The notes beneath the pieces were generated by a model that saw only the letters and a program-made list of their open reading frames with translations, was not told the origin of the DNA and did no database searches. The position numbers and the translations under genes are program-made. A stretch of 64,000 nucleotides of DNA. Origin: Peromyscus leucopus (taxonomy: Eukaryota > Chordata > Mammalia > Rodentia > Cricetidae). Below are positions 36,012 through 47,699 of the stretch, one piece after another (the first letter of the stretch is position 1; every line of letters starts with the position of its first letter). Location: assembly GCF_004664715.2 (NCBI RefSeq), contig NC_051066.1, forward strand, positions 80,793,235 to 80,857,234, given 5' to 3'.

Positions 36012-37667
36012 AAATATATAGTTTTTAAGGCAATTGTTTTTATAAACCATTGATAAGCAGAGCTAGAAACATGCCACTGTATGATAGCTTTGTAGAACTG
36101 TGAGGAAATGAGAAATATTAGAAGGTGGTGGGTGGTTTTACTAAGATCATTTTTCTTTCAGAGGAACACAGTCATAGTGCTTAACTTTAAACACACCACC
36201 TGTCTCACCTTAAATCTTGTTATTTCTATTTTAATATGTTAAAAAGCATAAATTTAAAGAATACTGTTTTACAAAGGCTTAAACGTCTCTACCCTTTGAC
36301 TTCCTGTCCTTGTCATTCAACCATCTGACCTGTGGTGTAGAGGGGCTGACATGAGAACTCCTACGAGTACTACTGTTGTTCCTTGGAACACAGGCTAAAG
36401 GAGTCTGTCAGAGACATCATGGTGGATGGGAGCTTTGACAGTAGCAATCACTTGCAACATAGCCTTTTGTTTTTCCTTAAAAAATTTTCATAGTCTTTTA
36501 AAAATACATATAAAATTGTTATTTCACAACTGTTTTTCTTTACTTGTAATTTTGCAAAAGGAAACATATCCACATATTTGTCCCTTGTCAAGAATGAAAC
36601 TTTTGCCTAATCTTTCACATAATCTAGTTTGTTGAGGACTTTGCAATGATAATTTTGTCCTTAAAAATACTAAATAATAGCGGTGTTAGCCAAGAGCTAA
36701 GCTGTAGGTTTTGTGATGGCTGAGAAGCTATGTGATGTAACTATAAAGATGGAAAGGGCTAGAATCTGAGGGAAAAAAATGGGCCCTGTCATTTATCAAT
36801 TGGATCACCTTGGGAAGCAGAACTAAGCATCTCACAGAGCTGTGGTAAAGATCCATGGACAGGAAGGCGCTGAGATGCTAGTGTCTCGTGAGTAGCTGCA
36901 GCCACAATGCAGCTGCAGGGCGAGTATGAAGAGTTGAACTTTCACCTGTAGCTTCAGAGCTATCATCAAAACCAACAAGCTCACCATCTGTAACCAAGCT
37001 ATTACTGAAGTATTTATTTGAAAATAACATGATGAACAATGAAAACATTACAAGCATGTACAGCATGTTCAGCACTATTGGAGAAAGGAGTTTCCCTCCA
37101 ATATTTATACAGATTCAAGATCATCATAGTAATAACATGAAAATACATAATATTTTGTTATTAACATAATAAAAACATAGCTTATGTTTAAGAATTATTT
37201 GTTAAGGGCCTGCAAAGGAAACCCAAGCTAACCTATCATGTTTATTAGAAATAAATTCTACTGGCCAGTGAGTAGAAATTGTCTTGTTATTTATGCCTCA
37301 GTTCTCAACCATAGCTTTGAGATATGTGTAGCATTACTATATATAATTAATGCAACTCAATGATATTTTAGTGCATTTATCATTTGTTGGAATGGTCTAG
37401 GTATGATAAAACAAAAACATATATTTAGTTTCAATAATTAGATATTAGAAATAATCTTTCAAGGGAGAATCAATATTCCTTCAACTCACATTTACTGGTC
37501 ATCTATCTAGGAAAAACCAGGCATTGTGCAAAGAAGTTTTTGGTCATACTAATATTACATTGTTATAAAGCCACATGAAGTCTGGCCTTGCCTCCATACA
37601 AGACTGTAATGTATAAGATATTTAAGATCACATGAAATCACATGTTTGAGATGATAAAGCACTTTGG

Positions 37668-37770
37668 TTAAAAAAAAAAAAAAACCCAAAAAATGTACTG
37701 CTGCTCATGATGGCTCACATCTATAATCCCCGCACACCAGAGGACTGCCTCAAGGGCCAAAGAGTAAAAA
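37668..37770 (+). mobile_element. A-run and old B1-like fragment
   Basis: A run of about 15 A precedes GCTCATGATGGCTCACATC, TATAATCCCCGCACACCAG and AGGACTGCCTCAAGGGCCAA, a diverged 7SL-derived (B1/proto-B1) left part. Confidence 0.45.
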
Positions 37771-38304
37771 GAGGACCAGTGAAGTCTCATCACACATTTA
37801 CTTAATGAATAATTAGAATGGTAGAAACCAGAAGTTGTTAAAAAAACACAAATCAAAATTGTGTACAAAATTAAAAGAGGAATATGTTAACTCATGAATA
37901 CAAGAAAAGAAATGTGCAAAATATTTAGAAGAAAATAGGAAAAGATCTTAAGAGAGGCCAAGATCAATAAAGACTGAGGGCTAATGGTAATGACCAATTA
38001 AAATCAATGAAACTCATCAAGATTTAAACCTTGTATTTTCAAAAGACTATTAAGAAAAGGGATGTCATAGAGTGGAAGAAAACTATTGTAAAGCACATTG
38101 CTAAATACATAAAGGAACTTTATATAAAGAACGTTACAAACTGATAATAAGATAAACCAATAAAAATGGAAAAAAAAGAAGAAGATATTCAAATAGCCAA
38201 TGAGCAGATAAAACGATGGCGAGTATCATTAGTGATAAAGAGAATGAAAATTAAAGCCACTTTGTCCTCTACTTCTCTACTGGATAAGGAAGACAAGGTC
38301 TTAC

Positions 38305-38493
38305 CTGGATCAGATGTGTTGGCATTGTGATGATACAGGCTGACAGTGAGGTTCTTAGAAGGCCACGAAGAACGTAGAGGAACTTGGTAAGCCAGAGGCT
38401 GTTGTCACAGTTTTCTGTACAGCAAATGTCATCTCCCCATAATGGTGAGCCAAGGTTCTGAATTCCTATTCTTAAAATGTTTTTCTGTTTTTT
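38305..38493 (-). CDS. Elp4: Elp4 internal coding exon (exon 7 by human numbering)
   Basis: This 189-bp, 63-codon, phase-0 exon is the largest Elp4 exon in the window. It starts [19 protein letters not shown], continues through GDDICC and [11 protein letters not shown], and ends [10 protein letters not shown], matching human ELP4 almost residue for residue except in a variable loop (TENCDNSLW here). The chosen acceptor is a good pyrimidine tract ending cttttag|AAA, which restores the KKQ residues known in human. A second AG nine bases further in (aaaacag|AAAAAC) would drop KKQ in frame. The donor is CAG|gtaaga. The conserved hydrophobic strand and helix segments are typical of the RecA-like core of the Elp4/5/6 ring. 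Confidence 0.96.
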
Positions 38494-38689
38494 CTAAAAG
38501 ACAGTGAGAGGAGGTAAATGCATAGTTACTGCTTATAAATATATCACTTCTTTATCTACTAGTTCTTATGTAAACACACAGTACCAGACAGTAGATGTGG
38601 TACAAGCTGATGCAATCTTAGTAAGAAGAGTATCTAGAACATGCTTTAGATTATAAGAGTATAAAAGAAAGTAGGAAAAAGCCAGTCTG

Positions 38690-38800
38690 TTACATCAACA
38701 GTTCCAGCTACTCAGGATACTGGTGCAGGCCAGTGACTGAGTGTAGGTGTTCAAGGTCATCCAACAACACAGCAAACACTGTCTATTAACAAATGGAGAG
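38690..38800 (+). mobile_element. Old 7SL-derived SINE fragment
   Basis: TTCCAGCTACTCAGGATACTG, GTGCAGGCCAGTGACTGAG and GTTCAAGGTCATCCAACAAC resemble 7SL/Alu-B1 ancestral text ('cagctactcaggaggctgaggcagg'). Confidence 0.45.
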
Positions 38801-38905
38801 GTTTTTTAAAATTTTTTTTTCGAAAATTTGAAGGTCATGATAATAATCCAATTTGAATTTTGTCCAAGGATTCTGTATGAGACAGTTAAAACAACAGACA
38901 AATAC

Positions 38906-39062
38906 TATGTGTTGTGATGCTTGCCTGTATTCCTAGCATTTGGGAGGTAGAGGCACAGGATTAGCCTCAGTTCAAGGCCAAAGTAGTCTATAAAACAAGT
39001 GCCAGGCCAGCCAGGTGTATAAAGTAAGACTTGGTCTCTGAAACAAACAAAACAAACAAATA
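38906..39062 (+). mobile_element. B1 SINE, diverged
   Basis: GATGCTTGCCTGTATTCCTAG, CATTTGGGAGGTAGAGGCAC, AGTTCAAGGCCAAAGTAGTC and ACTTGGTCTCTGAAACAAAC keep the B1 order, with an AAAC-rich tail. Confidence 0.8.
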
Positions 39063-39460
39063 AACAACAATAATAGTAAAATCCCCAAATAATATTAGAC
39101 ATTGGAGGTAATGGGAGAGAAAAAGGCTAATTCAGAACCTTACAAATGTATTCCTAGCATTATAAAATTCTACATCTCTTCCAATGAACCATGAAGTCTA
39201 TATTACTCACCTAACTTTCTATCACCTGCTCTGTGAGCTTTTGTTTGAAAGGTGTTTACAGCTTTAAAACTTTTTGGTTTTATACTTTATATTCGCCTCT
39301 AGTTTTTTTTTTTTTTAAATTGGAGTTGTTTTTACTAATTTACTAATTTAAGTTCAGTGTTTTAACACTTAGCATATGACTTTTAGAAACTACTGACATT
39401 ATGATTAAAATAATGGTGCCAAATAATTTTTTAATAAAATATTTTTAAAAAGGATACTCC

Positions 39461-39621
39461 AGGTGGTGGTGGTGGCTCACACCTTTAATTCCAGCACTCG
39501 AGAGGCAGAGGCAGGTGGATCTCTGAGTTCAAGGCTAGCCTGGTCTACAGAGCAAGCTCTAGGAGAGGCAATGGGCAGGGCTACACAGAGAAACCCTGTC
39601 TCAAAAAAAAAAAAAAAAAAA
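39461..39621 (+). mobile_element. B1 SINE
   Basis: GGTGGTGGTGGCTCACACC, TTTAATTCCAGCACTCGAGAG, CAAGGCTAGCCTGGTCTACA and GAGAAACCCTGTCTCAAAA, with an A tail of about 20. Confidence 0.95.
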
Positions 39622-39840
39622 ACCACCAAAAAACAAAAAAAGCAAGATACTTGTCAATAAGTATCTGACAACATATGTTTACAAGTTCTGTTGTTTGGGT
39701 TATTCTAACTGAAGAAATGTTTTGTAAATGCGTTCCTTAGCAACCTAGCAGTATTTCTGGGTACAAAAAAGAGGTGTACACAAAACATGGAATATGCAAG
39801 TATTTGGAAGATCATTATTACATTTGCAATGGAATAAGGC

Positions 39841-39892
39841 ATTCTTTCTTTTTTTCTTCTTCCTTCCTTCCTTTCTTTTCTTTTTTTTTTTT
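39841..39892 (+). repeat. Pyrimidine-rich (TTTC/TTCC)n tract
   Basis: A pure T/C run directly before the B1 at 39892; it is most likely the expanded tail of that element. Confidence 0.9.
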
Positions 39893-39999
39893 CAAGACAG
39901 AGTTTCTCTGTATTGTTTTGGTGCCTGTCCTGAATCTCGCTCTGTAGACCAGGCTGGCCTCGAACTCACAGAGATCCACCTGGCTCTGCCTCCCAAGTA
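39892..39999 (-). mobile_element. B1 SINE, truncated, cricetid-type variant
   Basis: CAAGACAGAGTTTCTCTGTAT, GGTGCCTGTCCTGAATCTCG, CTCTGTAGACCAGGCTGGCC and CACCTGGCTCTGCCTCCCAAG. The 'GTGCCTGTCCT... CTGGCTCTGCC' diagnostic words are those I associate with B1 of cricetid rodents. It stops at CCCAAGT, so the 5' half is missing. Confidence 0.92.
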
Positions 40000-40754
40000 A
40001 GGTGTTCTTTCTTAAAGCCACAATTTCAGGTATGTGCCAGTTTAAATGAGCTTTCTGAGGAAATAGGGCCCTAAAATGTATCACTCACTGTTGCTATAAA
40101 ATAGCACTAAACATTATTAAGCCACAGTGATTATTAATCAGGTAAATCCATTTTCCCAATAGAGGAGATAAAAATTGAGTCTGTGTATTCCCTTTATAAA
40201 CAGAATTTATTGACAAAGGGTGATAGTGCAAAATAATCTAAACATTTGAAAGCCCAAGAGGACAAAAGTATTTAGGTAGGGGAATAAAACAGACGAGGAG
40301 TTTGGACTATGTAGTAGGTGTAAGATTCTGTATATACAGTCACTTCTTGGTATTCCTGGGGGCTCTCATTCTAAAGATTGCTTTGGATTCCCAAACCTAT
40401 GTATGTTCAAGTCCTTTATACACAACAATGAAATAATTGCATATAATATAGATATTTACCAATCAACTTTAAGTTATCCCTGGGATAAGGAATTATAATA
40501 TACAATACAATATAAATGAAATTATATGAATACTAGTTATACTGAGTTGTGTAGAAACCTAGCATGAGAAAACAATGTATATGTTTGGTATAAATGAAAG
40601 TTTTCAGCTGCTTTTAATATGTTATAATCTTGGTCATGAAGTGTTTAATTGTATTTGTGTATCACCCAGAAAGATGAAGTGAAAAGATGCATGAGGAAGA
40701 TATTAGAAGCACAAATATGGGAGGCGGCTACAGGGAGGACGCAGGGGTTTAGAG

Positions 40755-40925
40755 TGGGTGTTGCTCTTGCAGAGGACCCCCCTTCTCCTCCCAGAACCTG
40801 CATGTGTAGCTCCCAACCAGCTGCAACTCCAGCTCCAGGAGATCTGTGCCTGACTCATACATACATAAGCATACACACATGTGCATGTACGTGCATGCAC
40901 ACACACATTACAATAAGATAAACCT
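40755..40925 (+). mobile_element. B2/B3-family SINE, partial
   Basis: GGTGTTGCTCTTGCAGAGGA, CTCCCAACCAGCTGCAACTC, CAGCTCCAGGAGATCTG and ATACATACATAAGCATACAC follow a B2 without its head. Confidence 0.75.
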
Positions 40926-41145
40926 TACTACAATTATTAAAAATAAAAGTACAAGTATGTTTCTGGCAAATTATGTGAAATAAAGTGAAAAGATACTTCC
41001 TTTGTTACTCAGAACTTACATTTAAGTAAACTGGTAAAAACCTAAGGCCTGCTTTGTTATTGCTAAACTTGTTATCTCATGGTAACAGGCCTAAGTTAGT
41101 TTCTCAATAGAGAGAACAATGAGGAAATAGAAACAGGGAATAAAA

Positions 41146-41220
41146 GCTGGAGGCATGTCTCAGTGGCGTAGTACTGGCCTAACATGTGCAATGCCCTGGG
41201 TTCAAGTCCTAGCACTGCAA
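41146..41220 (+). mobile_element. ID-type SINE
   Basis: GCATGTCTCAGTGGCGTAGTA, CTGGCCTAACATGTGCAATG and CCCTGGGTTCAAGTCCTAGC match the ID core. Confidence 0.82.
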
Positions 41221-41249
41221 TGCTATCAATAAAGAACTGAAATAAAGAA

Positions 41250-43640
41250 CCAATTGAAGGACAGATCAAACAGCTGTGAGAATGAAATGTGAAGGTAGAG
41301 GAGAGCAGTGTCCAGAACCTAGAGATCACTGGTCTTTCAGCACATGGTCACTACTACCTACTATTGTGACAGAAAGGAGTTGCTAAATGTTTAAAAACAC
41401 TTTTAGACAACAAATGCCTTGTGACTGACATGTACTAGCATATATACATAGAAAGAATGAAAACACTGAGTCAAATAATGAATGAATGATAAGATCTATA
41501 AGTGCACATCAGAATAAAAATGAACATAATACTTCAACATAAAGAATATATTTTCATAAATATATTTCATATTGCAGGAACAAAAGCTGAATCTCTCGTG
41601 TTATCTCAGATATTAGTTTTTAAAATACAAAATGTAGCTGATAGTTACACAGTAAATACATTTATTCCCATAAGAAAGAATATCTAATGTTTAATCTAGT
41701 ATGCCAAGTTGGAAAATCAATGTTCAAATAATATTATAATACAGTTTTTAAATATTTCCACCCAAATATATTTATAGATGAGCTACACAATTTAACTTAC
41801 TACCAAGGTTAATTATAGATTACAGAAAATAGATAATAATCTTTTTTATAGAGCGTGTTTTAACTGTTTTATTCAACTAGTTCAAATTATTTGAAAGTGC
41901 AATGGAGTGAAAATTTCTCTTTCAAAAGTTGGACTCACTTCACTATCAGAATATTATTTTGACCCAAGAACACCATTGCTTAAAAAGAGCACCTACTTGC
42001 CTTTCCTGAACTTGTCTGCAGTTTCTGAGACAGATGTACAGACCAGGGAACGTGGCAAGCAACACACTCCATGAGTTAATACCTTAGTAACGACACTGTA
42101 GTTCTAAGAAATAGCAAGTTGACTTTTCAATGACTTATTGGTATATTTAAATGTAATTTGAAAATTCTAAGCATTTGTGGTATTCACTATAGAAACATTC
42201 ACCTCAATTCTGTCTGGTCTTTATGGAAGTTAGCTGTTACACAGCCTCTCACCACCAGGGAACTAAATGTGCTCCATTTTATTTTCTATCCATTTTCAAG
42301 AATAAATCAATTGTTTCTTGAGAGTGTTGTGCTTTTTCCACACCCAAATAAACAAGGAAACAATCTTGATTTTGTTTCAACACGTTAGTTACTAAGGATT
42401 CTTAGGTTTCTTTCTAAGGTGCTTATGTACATATTCCTTAGCAAAGAAAAAGTGATTCCTGTTATTCTTTTGCGTTTTATAAATTTCTTGCTTTCAGAAG
42501 AGGTGTCATCATTCTGCAAGAGCAGAAGCTCTGCACACTGCACCATAGGAACTGTTATGACATGCCTGTTTCCATAGCTACCACCGCAAGTGGGGAAAGG
42601 TGTCTGTCAGGGACCAATTTGCCTCTCCAGACGCACACTGGCACCAAAAGAAGAGATAGAACCCATAAATCTCAGCTAGGACCAAAAACTGCAGTAATAA
42701 GGAATGAAGTAAAATTGCACTAAATACCAGCGGTCACTACAAACACTATTGGAAATACTAAAACCTATCTATAAATGCTTTCCAGATACACATAAATACT
42801 TTAAGCCTGCTATTAAACTGGCAATCAAATCAATTTAAAAATTATTTATTTTGTGATGGAGAAATTATTGAATATACAAGTAAATTGATAAAAAATTTAA
42901 AATTTATGAATTGACAGCAAATAAAGATAAAGATGCTAAAAATTAGTTTCTAGCTTCTTTGTCTTCATTAAAAACAAATGTTGTAGAGATACACTTGTTA
43001 AAATAACATACATATCTTAAAGTAATACAATAATACAAACCTTTTTATGTCAAGCGCAATTAAAATAACTGAGAAAAATCTTTGGAAGGAATGATGTTTA
43101 ACAATAAAACTTCCTCATTTGTTTAAATTAAACTAAGTGGAACATCTTCAGTAGTGGGAATTTGGAGAAAGTGGAAAATTAGAGGTACAGAGACCAGTTA
43201 TGCTATAAAATATAACAAAAAAATCTTTTATTCAATGAAACAATTCAAAATATAATGTAACAAGTCATAAAATCTTGTGGTAATGCTTACACATATGGGA
43301 ATTTAGAATTAAGGTTTGAATAACAGAAATAACATTTTAATAGAAAAATATGAACCTGGTAGTGTTAGAAATAATTAAAAAACATAATTACTTATTAATC
43401 TCAGAAGCTATAAATAAGTATTTAAAGACAATCAGCATTTACAAAGCATGTGATTGTTTTGTGTGCATCCTGAGAACCCAGCCAAAACTCTGAATACACC
43501 CAAATACTTCCTACCCATTTACACTGTCTGTGAAAACAGGGTGCACATTATTGATTTTCCTCAGGCTCTCCAAGCATGCCCCCAAGATTTGAAAATAACA
43601 TTCTACACATGACTAAAGAAGGCTTTGGAAGGACTCATAC
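41250..43640. other. Unannotated intronic stretch of intron 6
   Basis: Mostly AT-rich single-copy-looking sequence. The only GC-balanced part is 42500-42720 (CATAGCTACCACCGCAAGTG, CCTCTCCAGACGCACACTGG). I recognise no repeat or coding exon before exon 6. Confidence 0.4.
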
Positions 43641-43725
43641 CTGGGGATTAGAGCCATCAAATCCTTCAGTATAAATGACGTTCTGGATGAACTGAAGCAG
43701 ATTCATGTAGTCTCGGGACAAAGAA
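43641..43725 (-). CDS. Elp4: Elp4 internal coding exon (exon 6 by human numbering)
   Basis: This 85-bp exon has one base completing the Cys codon split with the previous exon, then 28 codons starting [11 protein letters not shown] and ending EGFDGSNPQ. Human ELP4 has a matching stretch ending GFDGSNPQ, from memory at about residues 215-243. The acceptor is ttaccaacag|T and the donor CAG|gtatga, both canonical. It belongs to the C-terminal half of the RecA-like fold. No stop or frameshift is seen, and it joins in phase to the exon at 38493. Confidence 0.95.
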
Positions 43726-44989
43726 CTGTTGGTAAGAAGTAGTTCAAATACATAAATGGGCTTACTACATAGAAGTAAAATATCTATTCAATAATAGTAA
43801 GTAAACAATTAAAAGTATGAATTTATTGGAATGTTTAAGTATAAAAAATGCATCAAATTGATGTCAGATAATCTAAAATATGAAGCCAATATGTAAAAAG
43901 GGAACAAGTTACATCATCTCATACTAAATTGCTTAATTTTTAACATTATGGGAGGATAAAAATCTGTGGAGACTGAGATGACTTAATTATGTCGGGCTTA
44001 GTTAACTCCAAGAAAATTAATGATTTAATGAAGCAACCTAAAAGATGAAGCCACCATAGCTTTTCAGGAGTAATCATACATAATTAACACATAGTTAATG
44101 AACTGCTAAGCCACACACTCCCAAATCAATGTCCTGGTCACCTGAGCTCATCTTCTATCAAAGTTTTAATTTTCTTAGAACAATCTGCTAAAATACCTTA
44201 ATAATTTGAATTTTTAGGACACATTAAGACAAACAGTGTTATCTACTAAATTTATTGTTTACTCACTTCTTTTGTTAAAAGAAGATGCAAAAATAAATGC
44301 ATGGGTTTAAGACATCTAAATTATTTCTCAAATGGTAAAGCATTGTTTATTACTTTAAAAAAAGTAAAATAATTTTTTAAGGTGCACTTGGGACTTAAAA
44401 AGAACACTTGAGATATATCCCTTGTAAATGTTGTAAGATGTTTCAGGGAAAACTTAGAGAGACTAAAGAACACCTGCTTCCTGAGTGCAGTTAAGAAGTG
44501 CAGCAGCCCATTTGCTTAGTCTGCAACATCAATACAAGTTGACTCAGCAAAAATACATGTGCATCTCAGTACATGTGTGCACTCCTGAACAGCTGCCACT
44601 GACTCCAAAGTCCCTATCTTGCAGAAACAGAATGAACACGAGAAAAGAAAGCTTTTCTGTACAAAACAAATGTGACTCCAGGAGATGAAGGGCTGCAAAG
44701 CATAGGTATGATTCATGTGGTTACTACACTCTTCAGGGACAACACAGGCTATGTGGACATGACTTTCTACTTTTATGTGAAGAACATGTCTATAAATAAC
44801 TGTGTAAGGACAATTTTGTAAGTGTCCTGTGTCAGCACACATTTGTTTTAGTTAGTTCAACTTTCAGAATACAGTGCTATTATGTGAATGCAATGGATGC
44901 AATTTTCATCTGGGTAAATTACCTTTACACAAGGGGGCTAGATCTGCTTTAAGATCCCAGATTCTGAAATACATTGCAGCTACCAATCT

Positions 44990-45655
44990 GATGAATCTCA
45001 CTATGGGTTGAAGGAGAGCATATGTACACCCAGTCCCTCCTAATGCATTAACAGAGCCTCTGAATGTTCTCTACTTTTATCCATGTTGTAGAATACAGGA
45101 TTCTTTTTCAAGGTTAAACAGTACTCTGCTACACGTTTGTGTGCATACCATATTTTTCATTTATTTGTTGATTTTCCTGGTTGTAATGAACACAGAATGC
45201 AGCTATCCTTTCAATATACCGAATTCATTTCTTTATATATAAAAGTAGCACTAGTAGATAACAATAGTTGTACTTTTAATTTTGTGATGAACTGTCATAC
45301 TGTCTTCTAAGTTTATACTAATTTCTACACCTACCAAGTTTACAAAGATTTCTTTTCTTTACATTTTCACCAATACTAACCCTTTACCTTGTTGATAACA
45401 GCCACTGTAATAGTGGCAAGGCAACATCTCATTGGGGCTTTAATATACATAATGATACATAAATGATGAAAAATATACATAATATACATGCTCCAATGAC
45501 TAGTGATATTGAGGTTTTTTCCCCCCATAGCTCTGTCTACTTGTATGTCTTTTTTTTTTTTTTTTTTTTTTTTTAAGAATACTGTCTACTCAGGTCCTTT
45601 GCCTGTTTTTAAAATTGACTTTCTTTGACATTGAATTGTTTGTGTCCATAAAAAT
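44990..45655 (-). mobile_element. Old L1 fragment, antisense
   Basis: Read in reverse this is the terminal ORF2 and early 3' UTR text of older L1s. In plus orientation, CTACTTTTATCCATGTTGTAG, TGAACACAGAATGCAGCTATC, CAAGGCAACATCTCATTGGGG, ATGACTAGTGATATTGAGG and CTACTCAGGTCCTTTGCCTG keep the expected order. It is degenerate. A T-run of about 24 (45550-45574) has expanded inside it. Confidence 0.75.
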
Positions 45656-45668
45656 ATGAGGTATTAAG

Positions 45669-45832
45669 CCAGGTGATGGTGATGCATGCCTTTAATCCCA
45701 GCACTTGGGAAGAAGAAGCAGGTGAATCTCTGTGAATTCGAGGCCAGCCTGGTCTACAAAGTGAGTTCTAGGACAGGCTTCAAAGTTACATAAAGAAACC
45801 CTGCCTTGAAAAATCAAAAAAGAAAAAAATAA
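45669..45832 (+). mobile_element. B1 SINE with target-site duplication
   Basis: GATGCATGCCTTTAATCCCAG, TTCGAGGCCAGCCTGGTCTAC and AGAAACCCTGCCTTGAAAAAT. It is flanked by the identical octamer GTATTAAG at 45661-45668 and 45833-45840, read as the target-site duplication of an insertion next to the L1 fragment. Confidence 0.95.
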
Positions 45833-46307
45833 GTATTAAGCTCTCTCTCAGATGTTCTCTCTCTCTTTCATTTCCCCCTCTAATTCCATAGATTGTCTCT
45901 TGATCTTGTTCAATATTTCATTTTGGAGAATGTAAGTGAAGGCATAAAACCAATATATCTGAATCACTTTATTTATTACCAACATAAAACAATCCACTAG
46001 CTAATGATGCTTAGACTCTTTTAAGTAATAAATTTCTTGATTTAACTGAAGTTCTTAGAGAGTAAAGTTTTTGCAAAAATAAAGAAATACATTTATGTAT
46101 AATAATTACTAATATTAACTTCTGAATAAGATGAAATCATTTAAAATGAGATTTGTGCCTTACTAAAATACTAAGCACTACTAGTTAGTTCAGATTGCTA
46201 TTCTATATTTATAAAAACAAAACATATATACATATTGATAAAAATAAGTACCTTCTATCTCCATTGGAAATTTTGGCTTTATTCTTGGTTCTCATATGTT
46301 GAGAAAT

Positions 46308-46310
<3 letters not shown>

Positions 46311-46342
<32 letters not shown>
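46311..46342 (+). repeat. (TG)n microsatellite
   Basis: About 15 TG units. Confidence 0.97.
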
Positions 46343-46343
<1 letters not shown>

Positions 46344-46481
46344 ATGTGCACATGTGTCTAGTGATAGGAGTTTGCAAGAAGGAAAGAAGGATATTTGTCT
46401 ACAAATAAGACAATGGCTTTGTTATTACTATTTCCAAACATTTAACAAAGTTTTGATATTTCAAATATTTAAAGGCTGTCC

Positions 46482-46678
46482 ATTTTTTAAAATTATTATT
46501 TACTTTTATTTTATGTGCATTGGTGTTTTTATCTGCATATATGTCTGTGTGAGGGTGGAATTGGAGGTACAGACAGTTGCTATGTAGGTGCTGGGAATTG
46601 ACTCTGGATCCTCTGGGTCCTTTGAAAGAACTACCAGTGCTCTTAACATCTGAACTATGTTTCCAGACCCATAGCAGC
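46482..46678 (-). mobile_element. B2/B3-family SINE
   Basis: TTTATTTTATGTGCATTGGTG, TGTCTGTGTGAGGGTGGAAT, ATGTAGGTGCTGGGAATTGA and CCAGTGCTCTTAACATCTGA are the reverse of B2/B3. Confidence 0.9.
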
Positions 46679-46831
46679 CCATTTTGAATCACACATACTA
46701 TTTTGCTTTACTCATAATTTTAAACAATTTTTATATTAAAATGAGCTAACTTCAGTTCTATGTGTTTAAAGCTATCACAATATATAGAAATATAAAGCAT
46801 ACAAATAGTAATTTGAACTAAATTCTAAGAT

Positions 46832-47015
46832 TTATTTTTATTAGTAGTGTTTTGTCTACATGTGCATGACTGTGCCTGAGGTCAGAAAGTGGCTTTAGAT
46901 TCTCTGCAACTGAAGTTCTAGATGATTATGAGCTACCATGTAGGTGTTGGGAATCAAATTCCAGTTCTCTGCAAGAGTAACAGGTGCTCTCAATCATTCA
47001 TCTAGTTCTGTAGCG
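46832..47015 (-). mobile_element. B3-family SINE, diverged
   Basis: TCTACATGTGCATGACTGTG, GAGCTACCATGTAGGTGTTG, AATTCCAGTTCTCTGCAAGA and GGTGCTCTCAATCATTCATC follow the reverse B3 order. Confidence 0.75.
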
Positions 47016-47329
47016 TTGGAACTAATTTTGAACCTTAAAATACCAAGTACTTAAAATTATTCTTAGTTTCACAAATGAAAAAAAAAGCTTGGGCAACAGG
47101 AAAAAGATACATTTTTGTCTTTAAAAAGATAACTATTTTGTCTGTTAAAAGATGAATTACAAATATAAAATAGAATATGGAATCACTATAAGTAGTTGAT
47201 AAGAGAAAAATTTACAGGCAGAAAGCAGACTCTTGGTATACTATTTAAGAAGCCTACCTGATTTTAGTCATTTCAGTTAATAAAATGCTTGGTACACAGT
47301 AAATACTAAAGAGACTTTGGTGTCACAGC

Positions 47330-47455
47330 ATTTGATGGATACCTTGTGATAAAAGTACAGTCATTATCCTTGTTTTGTGGTTGGGAAATTTAAGGCTCAT
47401 TATAGGATAAATGACTTGTCCAAGGTTATATATCATTAAGTGACAGAAATGGCAT
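47330..47455 (+). repeat. MIR SINE
   Basis: GTCATTATCCTTGTTTTGTGG, GGGAAATTTAAGGCTCATTA, GACTTGTCCAAGGTTATATAT and TAAGTGACAGAAATGGCATG match the 3' half of MIR. Confidence 0.75.
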
Positions 47456-47470
47456 GTACAATGAAAATAT

Positions 47471-47640
47471 TTGCTGGGCATGGTGGTGCATGCCTTTAAC
47501 CCCAGTGCTTGGGAGGCTGAGGCAGGCAGACCTCTGCTGAGTTTGAGGCCAGCCTAGTCTATATAGTGAGTTTCAAGTAGCTAGGGCTATATAATGAGCA
47601 TGTCTCAACACAAACAAACCAAACCAACCAAACCAACCTG
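47471..47640 (+). mobile_element. B1 SINE
   Basis: TTGCTGGGCATGGTGGTGCAT, GCCTTTAACCCCAGTGCTTG, TTTGAGGCCAGCCTAGTCTA and an AAACC-rich tail. Confidence 0.93.
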
Positions 47641-47699
47641 AAAACATTCTAAAGCTGTGACAATTTGCTCTTTCAATTACACTATGTTAAAGTCTCTGA

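Larger units (their letters stand above)
23276..38304 (-). other. Elp4: Elp4 intron 7
   Basis: This 15,029-bp intron is mostly unique AT-rich sequence. Recognisable repeats are a CA microsatellite (30319), two B3-type SINEs (31160, 31485), a CAGA/CA array (34237), a MIR (34926), a B4 (35409) and B1s (35866 and probably 37686). From 23276 to 30300 I recognise no repeat family and no convincing coding sequence. Confidence 0.9.
38494..43640 (-). other. Elp4: Elp4 intron 6
   Basis: This 5147-bp intron is rich in B1 copies in both orientations near exon 7, with one B2 and one ID. From 41250 to 43640 no repeat was recognised. Confidence 0.9.

Noticed and set aside
38485..38487. Downstream AG (aaaacag) as the main exon 7 acceptor
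   Set aside because: It would delete KKQ, which is present in ELP4 of other mammals; the upstream cttttag has the better pyrimidine tract.
44516..44842. 108-codon minus-strand ORF between Elp4 exons
   Set aside because: No match to Elp4 at this point of the protein: exons 5 and 6 join directly in phase without it.
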